Positions 25,331 to 36,461 of a stretch of 64,000 nucleotides of DNA are shown piece by piece. The notes under the pieces were generated by a model. It saw nothing but the letters and a program-made list of their open reading frames with translations. It did no database searches and was not told where the DNA came from. The stretch spans positions 7,871,400-7,935,399 of the forward strand of contig NC_066586.1 in the NCBI RefSeq assembly GCF_905475345.1. Direction: 5' to 3'. Source of the DNA: Vespula vulgaris (Eukaryota > Arthropoda > Insecta > Hymenoptera > Vespidae). Positions within the stretch are counted from its first letter, which is position 1. Every line of letters begins with the position of its first letter. The position numbers were made by a program, and so were the translations under genes.

Positions 25331-28300
25331 GTAATAAGACATTTTATACGCTTTAAAAAGAATTTGTAAATAAAATTATTCCCTACCTGTATTATTAACT
25401 AAATAAAGTGTCGCGTCGGTTTAAAAAAAGAGAAAAAAATGTTGTACCAACAATTAGTAGTCACACATAGTGTAGGAGGTTAAAGATCTGATGAATATTT
25501 AAATAAAACGAGATAGGAGAAATTAAGAGAAAAGGAAAGGAAAAAGAAAGAGAGAGAAAGAGAGAGAGATGGAATAGCAGAGTAAGAAGATGAAGGAGAG
25601 ATAGGGAAAATAAGTCTTCCGAGCATATTTACTCGCGATTCGAGGGATTTAGATTGAAATAACATCGCGTAAGCGAGCGACAGGATGGATCGACGAGTAA
25701 AGCCCGTGGAACGAGGTCGAGAAGGGAAAAGGAAGGAAGCGTCAGCGTCTCTTCGAGAAAATATATATATATATATATATTGACTCCCGCCAAAAGACAC
25801 CTCGAACATTTTCTGTCATGATGGAATAGCTTCGAGATTGCTTTAAAGAGAAACAGGACCTTAAGCTAGTCTCGATGGCAAAAAGATTGTGTTTTCTATT
25901 CTATTTAAGTGAAAAATAATACGAATATTTTACGAAATAATTAGGAATATAAAAATAATAGAATTGTAAATGGTCAACAATTAAAGTGACATTAAAAAAA
26001 AAAAGAAACGAATAAATACACAAGAGTCTACGTACATTAATTGTGTATATTTTAATGTCTAACAGATGGCAAAAGTTTGTAGCATTTATGTATATTATTA
26101 TTTAAACAAAATAAAATTGTTAAATATCTTTAACTCGATTAAATATCATATTTTATTTCTAATTATTTCATGTGTATTTATAAAAACTTATCAAATCCAT
26201 TACGAAGTACACAGATATATCTGACAAGACACAAAAATCCTTTGTAAGTTACGTTCAAGATCGGTTCGAGAGAGGCACCGTCTTCGAAGAGCTCTTATTT
26301 CGTACCTACTTGAGATCCTTTGGGTTTCACCCTCGTCTAAAAGAAGGATCAACCGTTGACGTTGACGAGTATCCTTCGAATTGGCTGACAAAATGTCCAA
26401 TACCGTTCTCCCTTTAATATGTCAAAATATAAAAAACGTTTCTTCGTGAAGATGGAACTACTTTCTTTTTTTTTCTATCTTCTTTACTTCGAATTTTTCA
26501 AGTAAAAATAAGAATATTTTTTTCTTTCCAGACATCGTTCGTTATCTTTCTAAAATAAATTGGAAGATCCATGAGATTAAAGGAATTCGTTATAGCTCGT
26601 TTCGTGCGTTTGAATAATAATTAGCGTAACTTCATTGATAAATCAGAACGAATGAAAAGCCGACTCATACGTTCGATAGAATCTGCAAAAATGGACGGTC
26701 TCTATATTCAATGAAATAGAGGTTTGATTTTCGGTTATATATCACGGAAGCTCGCAATGAATCGATCGAAAGTCAGCCAATGGGCGAGGTATATTTACTC
26801 GAGAGTATTTCCCTAACACGATATGCATCACTTATCGTCTAGATACGATAGAAATGTTCTGACGATCATCTCTGAATTTTTTAATGCGAATTGAAAAATT
26901 CTAAATTTACGAAAGCAAAAGCCAATTTATTTGTCTTCGTTTTATTTTTATATTTCTATCTATCACGATTTAATGTGTTTGTATTATTATATTTATCATG
27001 AATATATAAAATGTTAATAAGTATTAATTATTTTATTAATTATATAATTATCATTATTAATTTAGAATTCGCTTAACGTTTAAAATTCATGTTAAAAAAT
27101 AAAACTGCAAGATTTAGGAAGTAACAGCGAACACAAACGGAAAGAGAAACAAGTTGACGGGGAGAGATTGTAGAGATTTTTATTATTAAAATGCTGACCG
27201 TAGTAACGAATCTGTCTAAAAGGAACAACGTTGCAATGGCCAAATGCCAACGACCGAATATTCCATTACGGAGACAGCCAATGACTGAATCTCTCCGTTT
27301 CAATGTCGCCCTCTTCTGCCCTCGGGCATATGCAGAGCCCTTCATAAAGAAATTCTCTCGTTTGCCGACTAAAAAAGGGGATAGAAAAAGAAAAAGAAAA
27401 AAATTTGTGTGAGAGAGATAGAATTATATCGAAAAAGAAAATTTACGAATATTAATCATATCGAAATATCATATAAACCATTTTCATAAATGATTCACAC
27501 GTACATACACATATCAGTAAATATTAAAAATATTAAAATTGTTATTTAATTATTTGCTCAGAAAATAGAACCGAATAAGACGAGTATTTTGACTCGAAAT
27601 TTCTAATCGTGGTTTAAGAGAAAGATTTTCCTCGGAAAACTTTCGTAAAATACGACAAGTAAACGAAAAGAAAGAAAGAAAGGAAAAAGTAAAGAAGTAT
27701 AGTTGGAATCGCAATATCCGCGAGTCACGCGTAACGTTGCTTTTGGCGAACGAAGAAAGAAATAGACCGACGGTAAAACCGGCAAGGTAGATTTGCTTGT
27801 TGGTAGAGCTTCGGTTTAATTTAGTTTAGCTTGGTCAATAGTTTGGCTGTTATTGTACTTGAACGACCGTGGCTGCCGGCATCACTGTTGTTGCTGTTGT
27901 TGTTGCTGCCGCTCCTACTACTACTGCTGCTACTACTACTGCCTGCGAGCGTCGGACTACCCTCTTCATTTGCATACCGGGTGTACCCGCGTAAATACGA
28001 CTTGGAAAAGTCTGCAGCCGGCACATCAAAGGGACGCGGCTCGAATTAAACCCACGCTGGCATTGTTCGCAAACAGCCTGCCCGAGAGATATCGAAGCTT
28101 TGCCATCGACAGGATCGATCGATACCATTCGAGCAGGTTTCTAGCTGTATTAGACTTTAGCTCACACGTTTTCGATCTTTCTGTAACTTTTTAATAGATT
28201 GATGAATCATCGAGAGATTCATTCTTCAAAGTTCAATTAAAATTAAAGTAAAATTCTATTCCTTTTTATTTTCTTCGATATAATCAAAGCAACAAATAGT

Positions 28301-28894
28301 TCATATTAACAAACACAACGCATGTGCTTATCCTAGACTACTCTACATTTAATATTCGCAAACGTTCGACGTAAAGTTATCCAAAAATTAGTTTTTGATT
28401 CACAAAACAGAAAAAAAAAGATCTAAAAAACAAAAAATTCATTTAATGATTTTTGGCTTTCTTTCTTATTCCCCGAATAGAGAATCACAATTACAAATAA
28501 TTTTATCACTCTAATAATATACATATCTTTAACATCAGGTGTCACACACTTTGCAATTCACTGTGTACGGTTTAGAAAGTATCACATCGAAAATAGTTAA
28601 CTCTGTGCATAGCTATACATATGTATATATATATATGTTTTTATATATATACGTCACTTATATTTATATTTAACTCAGTTACACGTAGCGAGCAAATGGT
28701 AATACGATAAATCCTTCGATATCATTATCTTCGCATAAAATTGAAGGAACAATCGGAGGAATATGATTCGACATGAGTAGTTCTCATTGCAAAAACTTAC
28801 GTAATTGCACGTAATACGACCTGAACGATTGGAACGAATATCACTGCATTAATAAAAATAATGTCTGAGCAGTGAATTTGTTGAATATCCAAAG
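25331..28894. other. Gene-free stretch with a GC-rich patch
   Basis: No gene is supported. Notable contents are a GA-rich run with a short AT repeat (25,540-25,780) and a GC-richer patch at 26,220-26,390. A 27,780-28,130 patch contains triplet repeats and unusually high GC for the region. The 3' UTR of the minus-strand Vps28 gene must occupy the right end. Confidence 0.4.
27885..27945. repeat. Interrupted trinucleotide repeat (TTG/CTG, CTA/CTG)
   Basis: GTTGTTGCTGTTGTTGTTG is followed by CTACTACTACTGCTG-type units. On the minus strand it would read as serine/asparagine or alanine/valine runs. No flanking domain supports coding use. Confidence 0.85.
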
Positions 28895-29612
28895 TTAAGA
28901 ATTATGTAAAATTTTGTTGAAAGCATTATAAGATGTTTCAAGATCAAAAATAAGTTGTCTCACTTGTGTATCTGACAGTTCATCTGAAGCAGACATATTA
29001 TTTAATGTCTGTAACCATTCTGCAATCTTTTCTTTTCCATTAAAATCGCTGGATAATATACTAAGACGATTCATTGTATCCATTAAATCCCTCAAATCTG
29101 GATGTAACTGATCCATAGCTTTGATTTCTAGTCGAAGTTTGTCCATCAAAGTAATGAACAATGAAACAATATCTGCGATACACTTAGAAGTATTTCCTTT
29201 GTCATCTTTGATTGTAATTGGTCTATCTTCCTTAATCCTTTCCAGAGCAGCTGGACAATCCAACCGAAATGCTCTTGCAAATGCATCTATTGTAGGAAAC
29301 TGGTCGCTTTGAACCTAATATATAATATTCGTATATAAGATAAAATGAATTATAAATAATGTTAACCTATAAATATCATATCAAAACATATACCTGTTTA
29401 AATGCTGCTCTGTATTGAACTAACAATTTACTGCATGCTGCTGTATACTCCTTCGGTGTGACACAATCTCTGATATAAGCCTTTTCTAAATGTTGCAATG
29501 TATTAACCACTGCATAAAGATCAGCTTGATTGTCATGCTTTTCTCTTTCTCTGGCATTTTTATATAATTTCACTTCTTCGTATAATTCTGGACGATCTTG
29601 AGCAACCGACAT
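28895..29612 (-). CDS. Vps28: Vps28, ESCRT-I subunit
   Basis: The protein has 212 residues from two exons (29612-29394 and 29314-28895) joined across a 79-base GT-AG intron in phase 0. The family member in humans is 221 residues, so this is full length. The start MSVAQDRPELYEEVKLYKNA fits the N-terminal core that binds Tsg101/Vps23 and Vps37. The second exon carries the helical C-terminal domain (about residues 110-212), with DCPAALERI, the DLRDLMDTMNRL stretch and a terminal FDLETSYNAF. In known systems that domain recruits ESCRT-II and other partners. ESCRT-I acts on the endosomal membrane, sorting ubiquitinated cargo into multivesicular bodies. No frameshift or missing part is seen. The next gene upstream runs in the same direction about 740 bases away. 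Confidence 0.95.
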
Positions 29613-30353
29613 TATTGTGTATGGAATAATAGAAGAGTGAAACTGGAATTAAAAAAACAATATAAGAGGTTAGGTAGACAAATAGATATAAAAGATAATT
29701 AATCTACGTTAGGCTTTATAAATAATAAAATTATAATACAGTATTAGTATAATTCAGTATTAGTATTTGAAAAGATAAAATATTGATTATCTTTATAATA
29801 TTCTTATCATTTATCGCATCGACCTATGACACATCAATCTCATAATATTAAACTACGTATAAAATCCGTGTTATTTGATAAAAAAAAATTATAATTGTAT
29901 ATTACATACCTAAATAAACTATTGTCGGACAGGATAGCCTCAAATTGTGGTAATTGTATTAAAAAGAACAATAATTTTTAATTGATTTAATTGACACGAT
30001 ATACAAAGACTTCGAGTCCGCGTAGACATTAATGCCATCTACTGGACAAGCTACAAAAAAAAGATGGATTCTATACCATCTCAGCACGTTTCAATTGATT
30101 TCAAATTAATTATTTTTGCAGTAATCTTCCATTCGTCGTTATTCGATAAAAAGAAAATATGGGATTAAAATAAACATATATAAATTCACTTTTGTAACAA
30201 ATGTAAATTTATCTAAAGATAACAGAGTAATCGAATGATGAAGAAATGGATATAATTACAATATGTAAAAATCATATAATAAACAAATTATTAAAATCTA
30301 CTACATACATTACATTACAATAAAAGAGTTACAATCTCATTTCCTAATTTGTT
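29613..30353. other. Intergenic spacer upstream of Vps28
   Basis: It holds the Vps28 promoter/5' UTR and the 3' end of the next minus-strand gene. It is AT-rich apart from a short GC-richer patch at 30,015-30,050 containing a CTCF-like word. No TATA box at a convincing distance is seen. Confidence 0.4.
30034..30045 (-). promoter_or_regulatory. CTCF-consensus-like word
   Basis: The minus strand reads CCAGTAGATGGC, which fits the core CTCF consensus CCASYAGRKGGC at every position. It lies about 420 bases upstream of the Vps28 start codon, between two genes. A 12-base match can occur by chance, and binding in this species is not shown. Confidence 0.3.
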
Positions 30354-32480
30354 TTAAAATTTAAATATTTTTTCCATTACGTCAAATTTTTCATCGTTTG
30401 ATCTTTCTTTGCAAGAAGAAAGTATTTTTTCCATTTCTAAACATGAACAATGAAATTCTTTAATGTGTACTTTCTCCTTTCTTCTGTCAGGTACCTTAAT
30501 TTTGTTAAGTATAACTTTTCTTTGCTCGTTCGAAACAATTTTAATATACGTTATGTTTAATACCGATTTGGAATCATCCATTATATCCCATGGTGGATAG
30601 ATGTTTACAATGCTTTCTGATTTCATTTCAATCTTACCTACGATATCGGGTATAACAATCATAGTAATCATTTTATATGATATTTTTTCACTTGATGATT
30701 CAGACAGATTAGATTTTCTATGATTTTCGTTAGTATTTAATAAATTAAAAGAATCATCTAAAACAATTCCTTCTAAAAATTGTCTGTACAAATGCATTGT
30801 ACATTTATCTACATATACGACCACGTGTGGCATAGACGTACCATCTATATCTGCTTGCTTCATTTGATGTTGCCACATACGAACAAATGATGTTTGTCTA
30901 TTTACCAATGATTGCAATTTTGCTGCTAAACTGTTCCTAGAACAAAAATAGAATTTTATGTATTAATATATAAGAGTTGCCGTATAGAGAGATATTTAAA
31001 TTATTGAAAATATTTACTTTTTTATTCTGCGCTTTTTCTTACAAGAATCTAATATTTGTAAAGTCATAGCAGGCCAGCTATTTGTTCTTACTGGAGATGT
31101 AGCAGTACTTATAATAAAATTTGTTTGACTTAATCTACTATCTATGCTCTCATTAGAAAAGCTTGTTGCTTGAGATATTTTGTCTAATGAATGATTATTT
31201 TGAAATATAGATGATACAGATTTTATGGATTCTGTTTTAGAACACAATATTTCATCTGAATCTTTAGGAGATTCTATATTCCATTTATCTGCAATCTCAC
31301 GAGAAAGTTTATTCTCATTAACTTCTACTTCAGAATAAAATGTCTTGTCTGAATCTTTAGAAGAAGCAGCAGACCATTCATCTATAGCCTTACATAAACT
31401 TTCGGATACAATATTAGACCCAGAAATAGAGTTTTTTGTTAAAGCAATCACTTCTTCATTATCTATATCTTCTATCATACTATTTATTATTTCATCATTA
31501 TCACTACTTAAATCTGTAATCTCTTTGTGCTCTGTTATATTACCATCGTCGCTAGATACTGACTCAATCACTGGACTGTTTTTATCTATAGAACTATTGT
31601 TAATAATTACATTATCTTCTATCATAGAAGAGTTTGAGAGAGTAGGAATAATCATATTCTTTGATACACAAATTTCTTCATCATCTTTACCACAATCTAT
31701 TTTTTCCTCTTTTGTACTAGATGTAAAAATTTCAGGACTTAAAGAATTAAAATTTGGTGATGTATTAGAAGGTAATAAGTTTATATTTCTATTACTGCAA
31801 TTACTTGTCTCAACAATAGCAGTATTTAATTTATATATTTGATTATTTTCAGTAATGCATCTTCTACGTCTCCTTTTGTAATAATATGGATCTCTAACTA
31901 ATATAGGAGATTTGTTGTTTACATTTTGTGAACTATCATGTTTAGAATTTGCTACAAAAAGACTTTTTTTTGTGTTAACATGATCATCTATATGCAACTT
32001 GATTTGTTTCTTTTTAGCAGAATGATTTAACTCCTTTCTATTCTTTCGTTTTAAGGTACCAAGAATTGGTGAAGTTTTTAAATGTTTACATATTTCACTT
32101 TTTATAAGATTATAATCTGACTTTGATCTTATATTATTATAGTATTTACAAACACCAAGAATAGGAGAAGTTTGTGCTTGTATTGATATAGACGCACCCA
32201 ATATAGGTGATGATTGATAAGATCCTTTATTGGTTAGATCATCGTTATTGTTATGAATTTCAATCCACTTGCGTACAAAATCTTCTTTTTCTGTACTAGG
32301 TATTCTTGCCACATTTTCGTTAATTACAAATTTATTACCATCAGGTTTCTTTAATCTATCAACTGTATTTAAATTTATAATAGATTGACCAAAATTTAAC
32401 CTCTTGACATATTTTGGTTTTCTTTTATATCTCTCATTTTGGGGAACATTTTCAATTTCAGTATCATCGGAACTTAACAT
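30354..32480 (-). CDS. Unrecognised 681-residue nuclear-type protein
   Basis: Two exons (32480-31018 and 30936-30354) join across an 81-base GT-AG intron in phase 2. I chose the start MLSSDDTEIENV because TTATCTTCAG just upstream resembles a splice acceptor. An in-frame Met 32 codons earlier (32,576) would add a hydrophobic low-complexity leader. The first exon is Ser/Asn/Asp-rich and probably disordered, with basic clusters (KRKNRK, YYKRRRRR). A motif SPIL recurs four times (SSPILG, TSPILG twice, SPILV). The second exon looks folded: VRMWQHQMKQ, then MPHVVVYVDKC, FLEGIVLDD, MITMIVIPDIVG and VNIYPPWDIM. That beta-rich stretch vaguely recalls an OB fold as in DNA-repair scaffolds of the SPIDR type, but this is a guess. 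Expression and a real function are unproven. Confidence 0.75.
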
Positions 32481-33124
32481 TGGAATATAGAATGTATAAT
32501 CTGAAGATAATATATGTATATATATATACAAATTTTTATATATTAAAAACGAAAAGAAACAAAAGAAACATGACACAGTACACTGATAGTCGCCATATTG
32601 TAATTCGATGAAAATAAATAAAGTTAAAAGGAAAGTAAAATCTTGAGACCATATTCATCTTGATCTTATATAATACATGACGCAAAAAGTATGCGAAATT
32701 TGTACAAATTTATGTAGAAATTAGAAGTAACTTGGATAAATAAAAAATTATAAATAAACAAAATATTTAAACTTTATCAAATGTCTTGGATGTTGGGTGC
32801 AGTAAGTTATGTGTACATACCTGAATCGATCGAAATTTTAGCGGGGAAATCGTAATCATAACATTAGATTTTAATTTTATTTATTTGCATAATTTTATTT
32901 ATCATTGTAAAGATAAACAAAAATTATTATACATTAAACAATTACAAATCAAATAATAAAGAATAATATAGAAAATATGTATATAGAAGTAATATTAAAG
33001 TTTCTCGTCTATTTAAAAACATGAAAAGGAACTCTTATTAAAAAATCTTGTTTATTGCTACACATTAACATTACATTTATTTTCTGATATTTTCTAAATA
33101 GCTTTTCTACGTATGTATATATAA

Positions 33125-33295
33125 TCATGAAATATTTGGACCGTAAAATACAACTCGAATAGCTGGATGAAATTCCAATCCCAAATAACCATTACGTGCA
33201 TTATGGCGAAAATGTTGCATTCGAAGCTTAAAATTCCAAATACGCTCGATGTTTTTCCAATAATTTGAAATATACGATAAAGAGAGGATTAAAAT
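33125..33295 (-). CDS. Possible last-exon fragment of an unknown protein
   Basis: About 56 codons on the minus strand end in a stop at 33,125. They read NYWKNIERIWNFKLRMQHF and, further on, GYLGLEFHPAIRVVFYGPN. The mixed composition is protein-like and unlike the surrounding AT-rich sequence. I see no start codon and no clear splice acceptor, so this could be a terminal exon, a remnant or chance. I do not recognise the family. Confidence 0.25.
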   Translation of the reverse strand: MLILSLSYISNYWKNIERIWNFKLRMQHFRHNARNGYLGLEFHPAIRVVFYGPNIS

Positions 33296-33579
33296 ATTAT
33301 AAAAAAAAAAAAAATGAGAAAGAGAAAGAAGGAGAACAATATTACATTTTTATAAAGCATTAACATATATCGAAATGTATTAAAATCGTACTGGGAATAA
33401 TTCCATTGATCATTCCAATGAAACGTGATACGTAAAATATCTTTTTAACGTAAAGAATTCAAAAAATACGATGACTATTGTAATTCACAATGGACAACCA
33501 TAATTTATTCGGAATAAAATCAAAAACAATTATAGTTATAAATTATTTTCATCAAATGAAAATAACAATCAATTTTCAG

Positions 33580-33690
33580 TAAATGAATAAGACTTAAAAT
33601 TAATAAGACTATTAATTTTCAGTAAATAATAAGACTTATAATATAAAATAATGAATAAGACTTAATATTAATAATAAGACTATAAATGAA
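33580..33690. repeat. Short degenerate tandem repeats
   Basis: Units built on CAGTAAAT and AATAAGACTTA recur four or five times with variable AT spacers. Confidence 0.7.
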
Positions 33691-34027
33691 TATACTTATT
33701 AATTAGATATGTAGTCCAATTCCTAATAATCTTCTTTGTCGTAACTACAGTAAAAAATAATTACATGGTCCCATAATCGGTAACATTTCCCTCTACCCTC
33801 TTACACATCTTTAATTCATCTTGTGTCTTCATTTTCGCTTTATAGAAAACGAAAGAGGAAAGATAGAAGAAGAATAAGAGACTGACGACAATGTATTAGA
33901 ATGATTGTGATTGGAGTGGAAGAGACTTTCAGTTGATCGAAAGGTGGCAAGAAAAAATGACGGAAAGAAAAGAAGAAGAAAAAGAAGAAGAAAAAGAAAA
34001 AGAAGAAGAAGGTATCAAAGGTCAAGT

Positions 34028-34036
34028 AAAAAGAGA

Positions 34037-34112
<76 letters not shown>
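34028..34112. repeat. (GA)n microsatellite
   Basis: About 40 GA units with a few AAAG interruptions at the left edge. Confidence 0.97.
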
Positions 34113-34115
<3 letters not shown>

Positions 34116-35196
34116 TACTACGATCTAGGTTTGTGGTGGGACACGAGAAAGGGTTCCAAGCCCAGCGTGGAAATCTAAATCGGCGATAGTACTCCGTACT
34201 CGGCTTGCCGCACAATTACCGGGCGGCGAGTGTCGAGGAACCCCCTTTTATATTAATAGTCGAGATAGTCGAGCGTGTCGGTGCGATGAGGGCCAACAGA
34301 AGAGGGAAGAGCAAGTGAGAGAGAGAGTGAGAGAGGGGAGGGAGGAGAGGATGTGTCGATGGCGAGGAATGAAAAGGAGAGGGAGACAGAAGAAAAGAGA
34401 AGGAGGACACAGCATCGTGAGTCACAAAAGAGAGAGAGAGAGAAAGAGAGAGAGAGAATATGAACGATCGAGGGAGAGAGGAGATGGAGAGGGAGTGAGA
34501 GAGAGGGTACGAGAGGGGGCCTCGAAATGATAGATAGGAGGACGGGATACCACGGACCCCTTGCGACACCGTTGCTTCAGTTTCAGTTCGCGATGGAGGC
34601 TACTTGCTCCTTTTAGCTAGTGCCACCGTGACTTTTTTGTTCAGGAAAAGAAAGAAAGAGAAAGAAAGAGAGAGAAAGAAAGAGAGATAGAGAGAAAGAG
34701 AAAGAAAGAGAAAGAGAGAAGAAGGTAAGGGTTGTTAGCGGAGAGTGGTTGGTACCACGTGGTTGGGATCAAGTAAACGCGTTTAAGAAGAAGAGGATAT
34801 ATGTAGGAGTACGGTGGCACGAATTAGTTTTGAAGATTTCTCGGAGGGTTGACTTAGTTAAGGGGTGGAAAAAGTGATTCTTAAGAGAATCGTTGGAAAA
34901 GAAACAGAGAAAGAGGAAGGCCCTGACGGATACGTTGAGACAATACGGAGGTGGCCGGATGTTGGACGGTGCAGTGATTCGATTGATTCGCTGAAGAGTG
35001 TTCGTGGCTTCCACCGAACTTCCGAGTGCCGCGTTAAATGCGTGCGCGTACGCGCGTACGTGCGACTCGTCGTATAGTAGCGCCGGTTGTACAATATACC
35101 GCGATAGCTTCTGCTAGCGTCGCGCGCGACCACACGCTAAAGAAGCTCCGCCTGAAGGAGGAGGACCACGAGAAATAGAGAGAGAGAGAAAGAGAA

Positions 35197-35235
<39 letters not shown>

Positions 35236-35290
35236 ATAGGTAGTGGTGGTATTGTTGATTGTGGTGGTCGTGGTGGTCTATTAAGACGCG
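34113..35290. promoter_or_regulatory. CpG- and GA-rich island, possible promoter or 5' UTR
   Basis: This 1.2-kb zone is far richer in G and C than its flanks. It is packed with GAGAG runs (34,316-34,530, 34,640-34,720, 35,176-35,233), which are potential GAGA-factor-type sites. It also holds CpG clusters such as GTGCGCGTACGCGCGTACG near 35,040. No coding frame is convincing. It could be a distal promoter or first exon of the transporter downstream or of an unseen gene. Strand and start site cannot be read. Confidence 0.35.
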
Positions 35291-35741
35291 AAGCAGGTAT
35301 TGAAAAATAAATTCTTTTCTCTTTAAATATTCCAAAGTGCTTAAAATATTCCTTCTTCTTCATACAGGACATACGAATTTTGACGAAATATATACAAAAT
35401 TGACATATCGATACTTTGTCAAGGTTTCTTTCACTAATTGATTATGTTCATTGATTAATAATAAAAAGAAGGAAAGAGAATAATATATTATCAGAAGAAA
35501 AATCATTTACATTAGAATTTCGTGAGATGTATGTGCAATAATACGCATTTAGATCTCGTATTTTTCTTCTACGTTTTTTTTTCTTTTTTTCTTTTTTTCT
35601 TACTGAGAAAAACGATTAGAAATCGCGATTTCTTAGAAAAGGAAAAATATCTAGACGAGCTGTCCACGCTGTACTAGATGAGTAAATAAGGATAAAAAAG
35701 CGAGAAGAAGTTAAACAGAGAGATTGCAAACGAAACGAATT

Positions 35742-35772
35742 AGAAGAGAGAGAGAGAGAGAGAAAGAGAGAA

Positions 35773-35821
<49 letters not shown>
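35742..35821. repeat. (GA)n microsatellite
   Basis: About 80 bases of GA with occasional AAAG interruptions, directly beside a CpG-rich patch with a CRE palindrome. Confidence 0.95.
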
Positions 35822-35822
<1 letters not shown>

Positions 35823-35861
35823 GCGAAGGCGTGCGAAGTGGGATGACATTGTTTGCACCCG

Positions 35862-35869
35862 TGACGTCA
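35862..35869. promoter_or_regulatory. CRE-type palindrome TGACGTCA
   Basis: A perfect TGACGTCA, extended to GTGACGTCAC, lies in a 120-base CpG-rich patch. The same patch holds GTGCACGCGTGCAC at about 35,895. CREB/ATF proteins bind this word in animals. There is no nearby gene start to assign it to. Confidence 0.35.
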
Positions 35870-36410
35870 CTCGTAATTCTAACGAACAATGAGAGTGCAC
35901 GCGTGCACGAGAGCACATTCGCGTTGCCGCGACCCGGAGTTTAGGGTTACTCCTCCTCGAATGAGGATCACTAAGACTATTTCGTATTTTTCTTAAATGA
36001 AAATAACGAAATAACGAAGTACCTCTTTGTTCTCTTCCTTGAAATTTTTTATATTTTAAGAAAAGATGTTCGTCGATACCGCTGACAAGTTTCATTAATG
36101 ATTAAAAAACAATGAAAACATTCTTTTCGCAAGTTTTCGTTTAAAAATCTATCGGTATAAGACCGATACTTCCATGCTTTTTAAAATTTTATTTTTATTT
36201 TTTATTACGCAGCGACAATATTGAGATATTTCTCTATCAACAAAGTGCTTAAATTCATCCTATTTTCGTTCACGTTAGAGATAACAATATTAGCGATAAA
36301 GATAGATATATCATGTGGAAACATATACGGAGAGAAATTTATTAGTATTGAACCATTTCTGCTATTTCCGAGTTATTACTATTATTAGTAATAATAATAA
36401 TAATATATAC

Positions 36411-36412
<2 letters not shown>

Positions 36413-36460
<48 letters not shown>
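36413..36460. repeat. (AT)n microsatellite
   Basis: About 22 AT units after a short TACATA prelude. Confidence 0.95.

Positions 36461-36461
<1 letters not shown>

Noticed and set aside
27821..28128. Coding exon in the triplet-repeat patch
   Set aside because: Overlapping frames on both strands are equally open because of the repeat; no domain or splice structure supports any of them.
31345..31842. Plus-strand frame of 165 codons
   Set aside because: It is the antisense shadow of the minus-strand Ser/Asp-rich exon.
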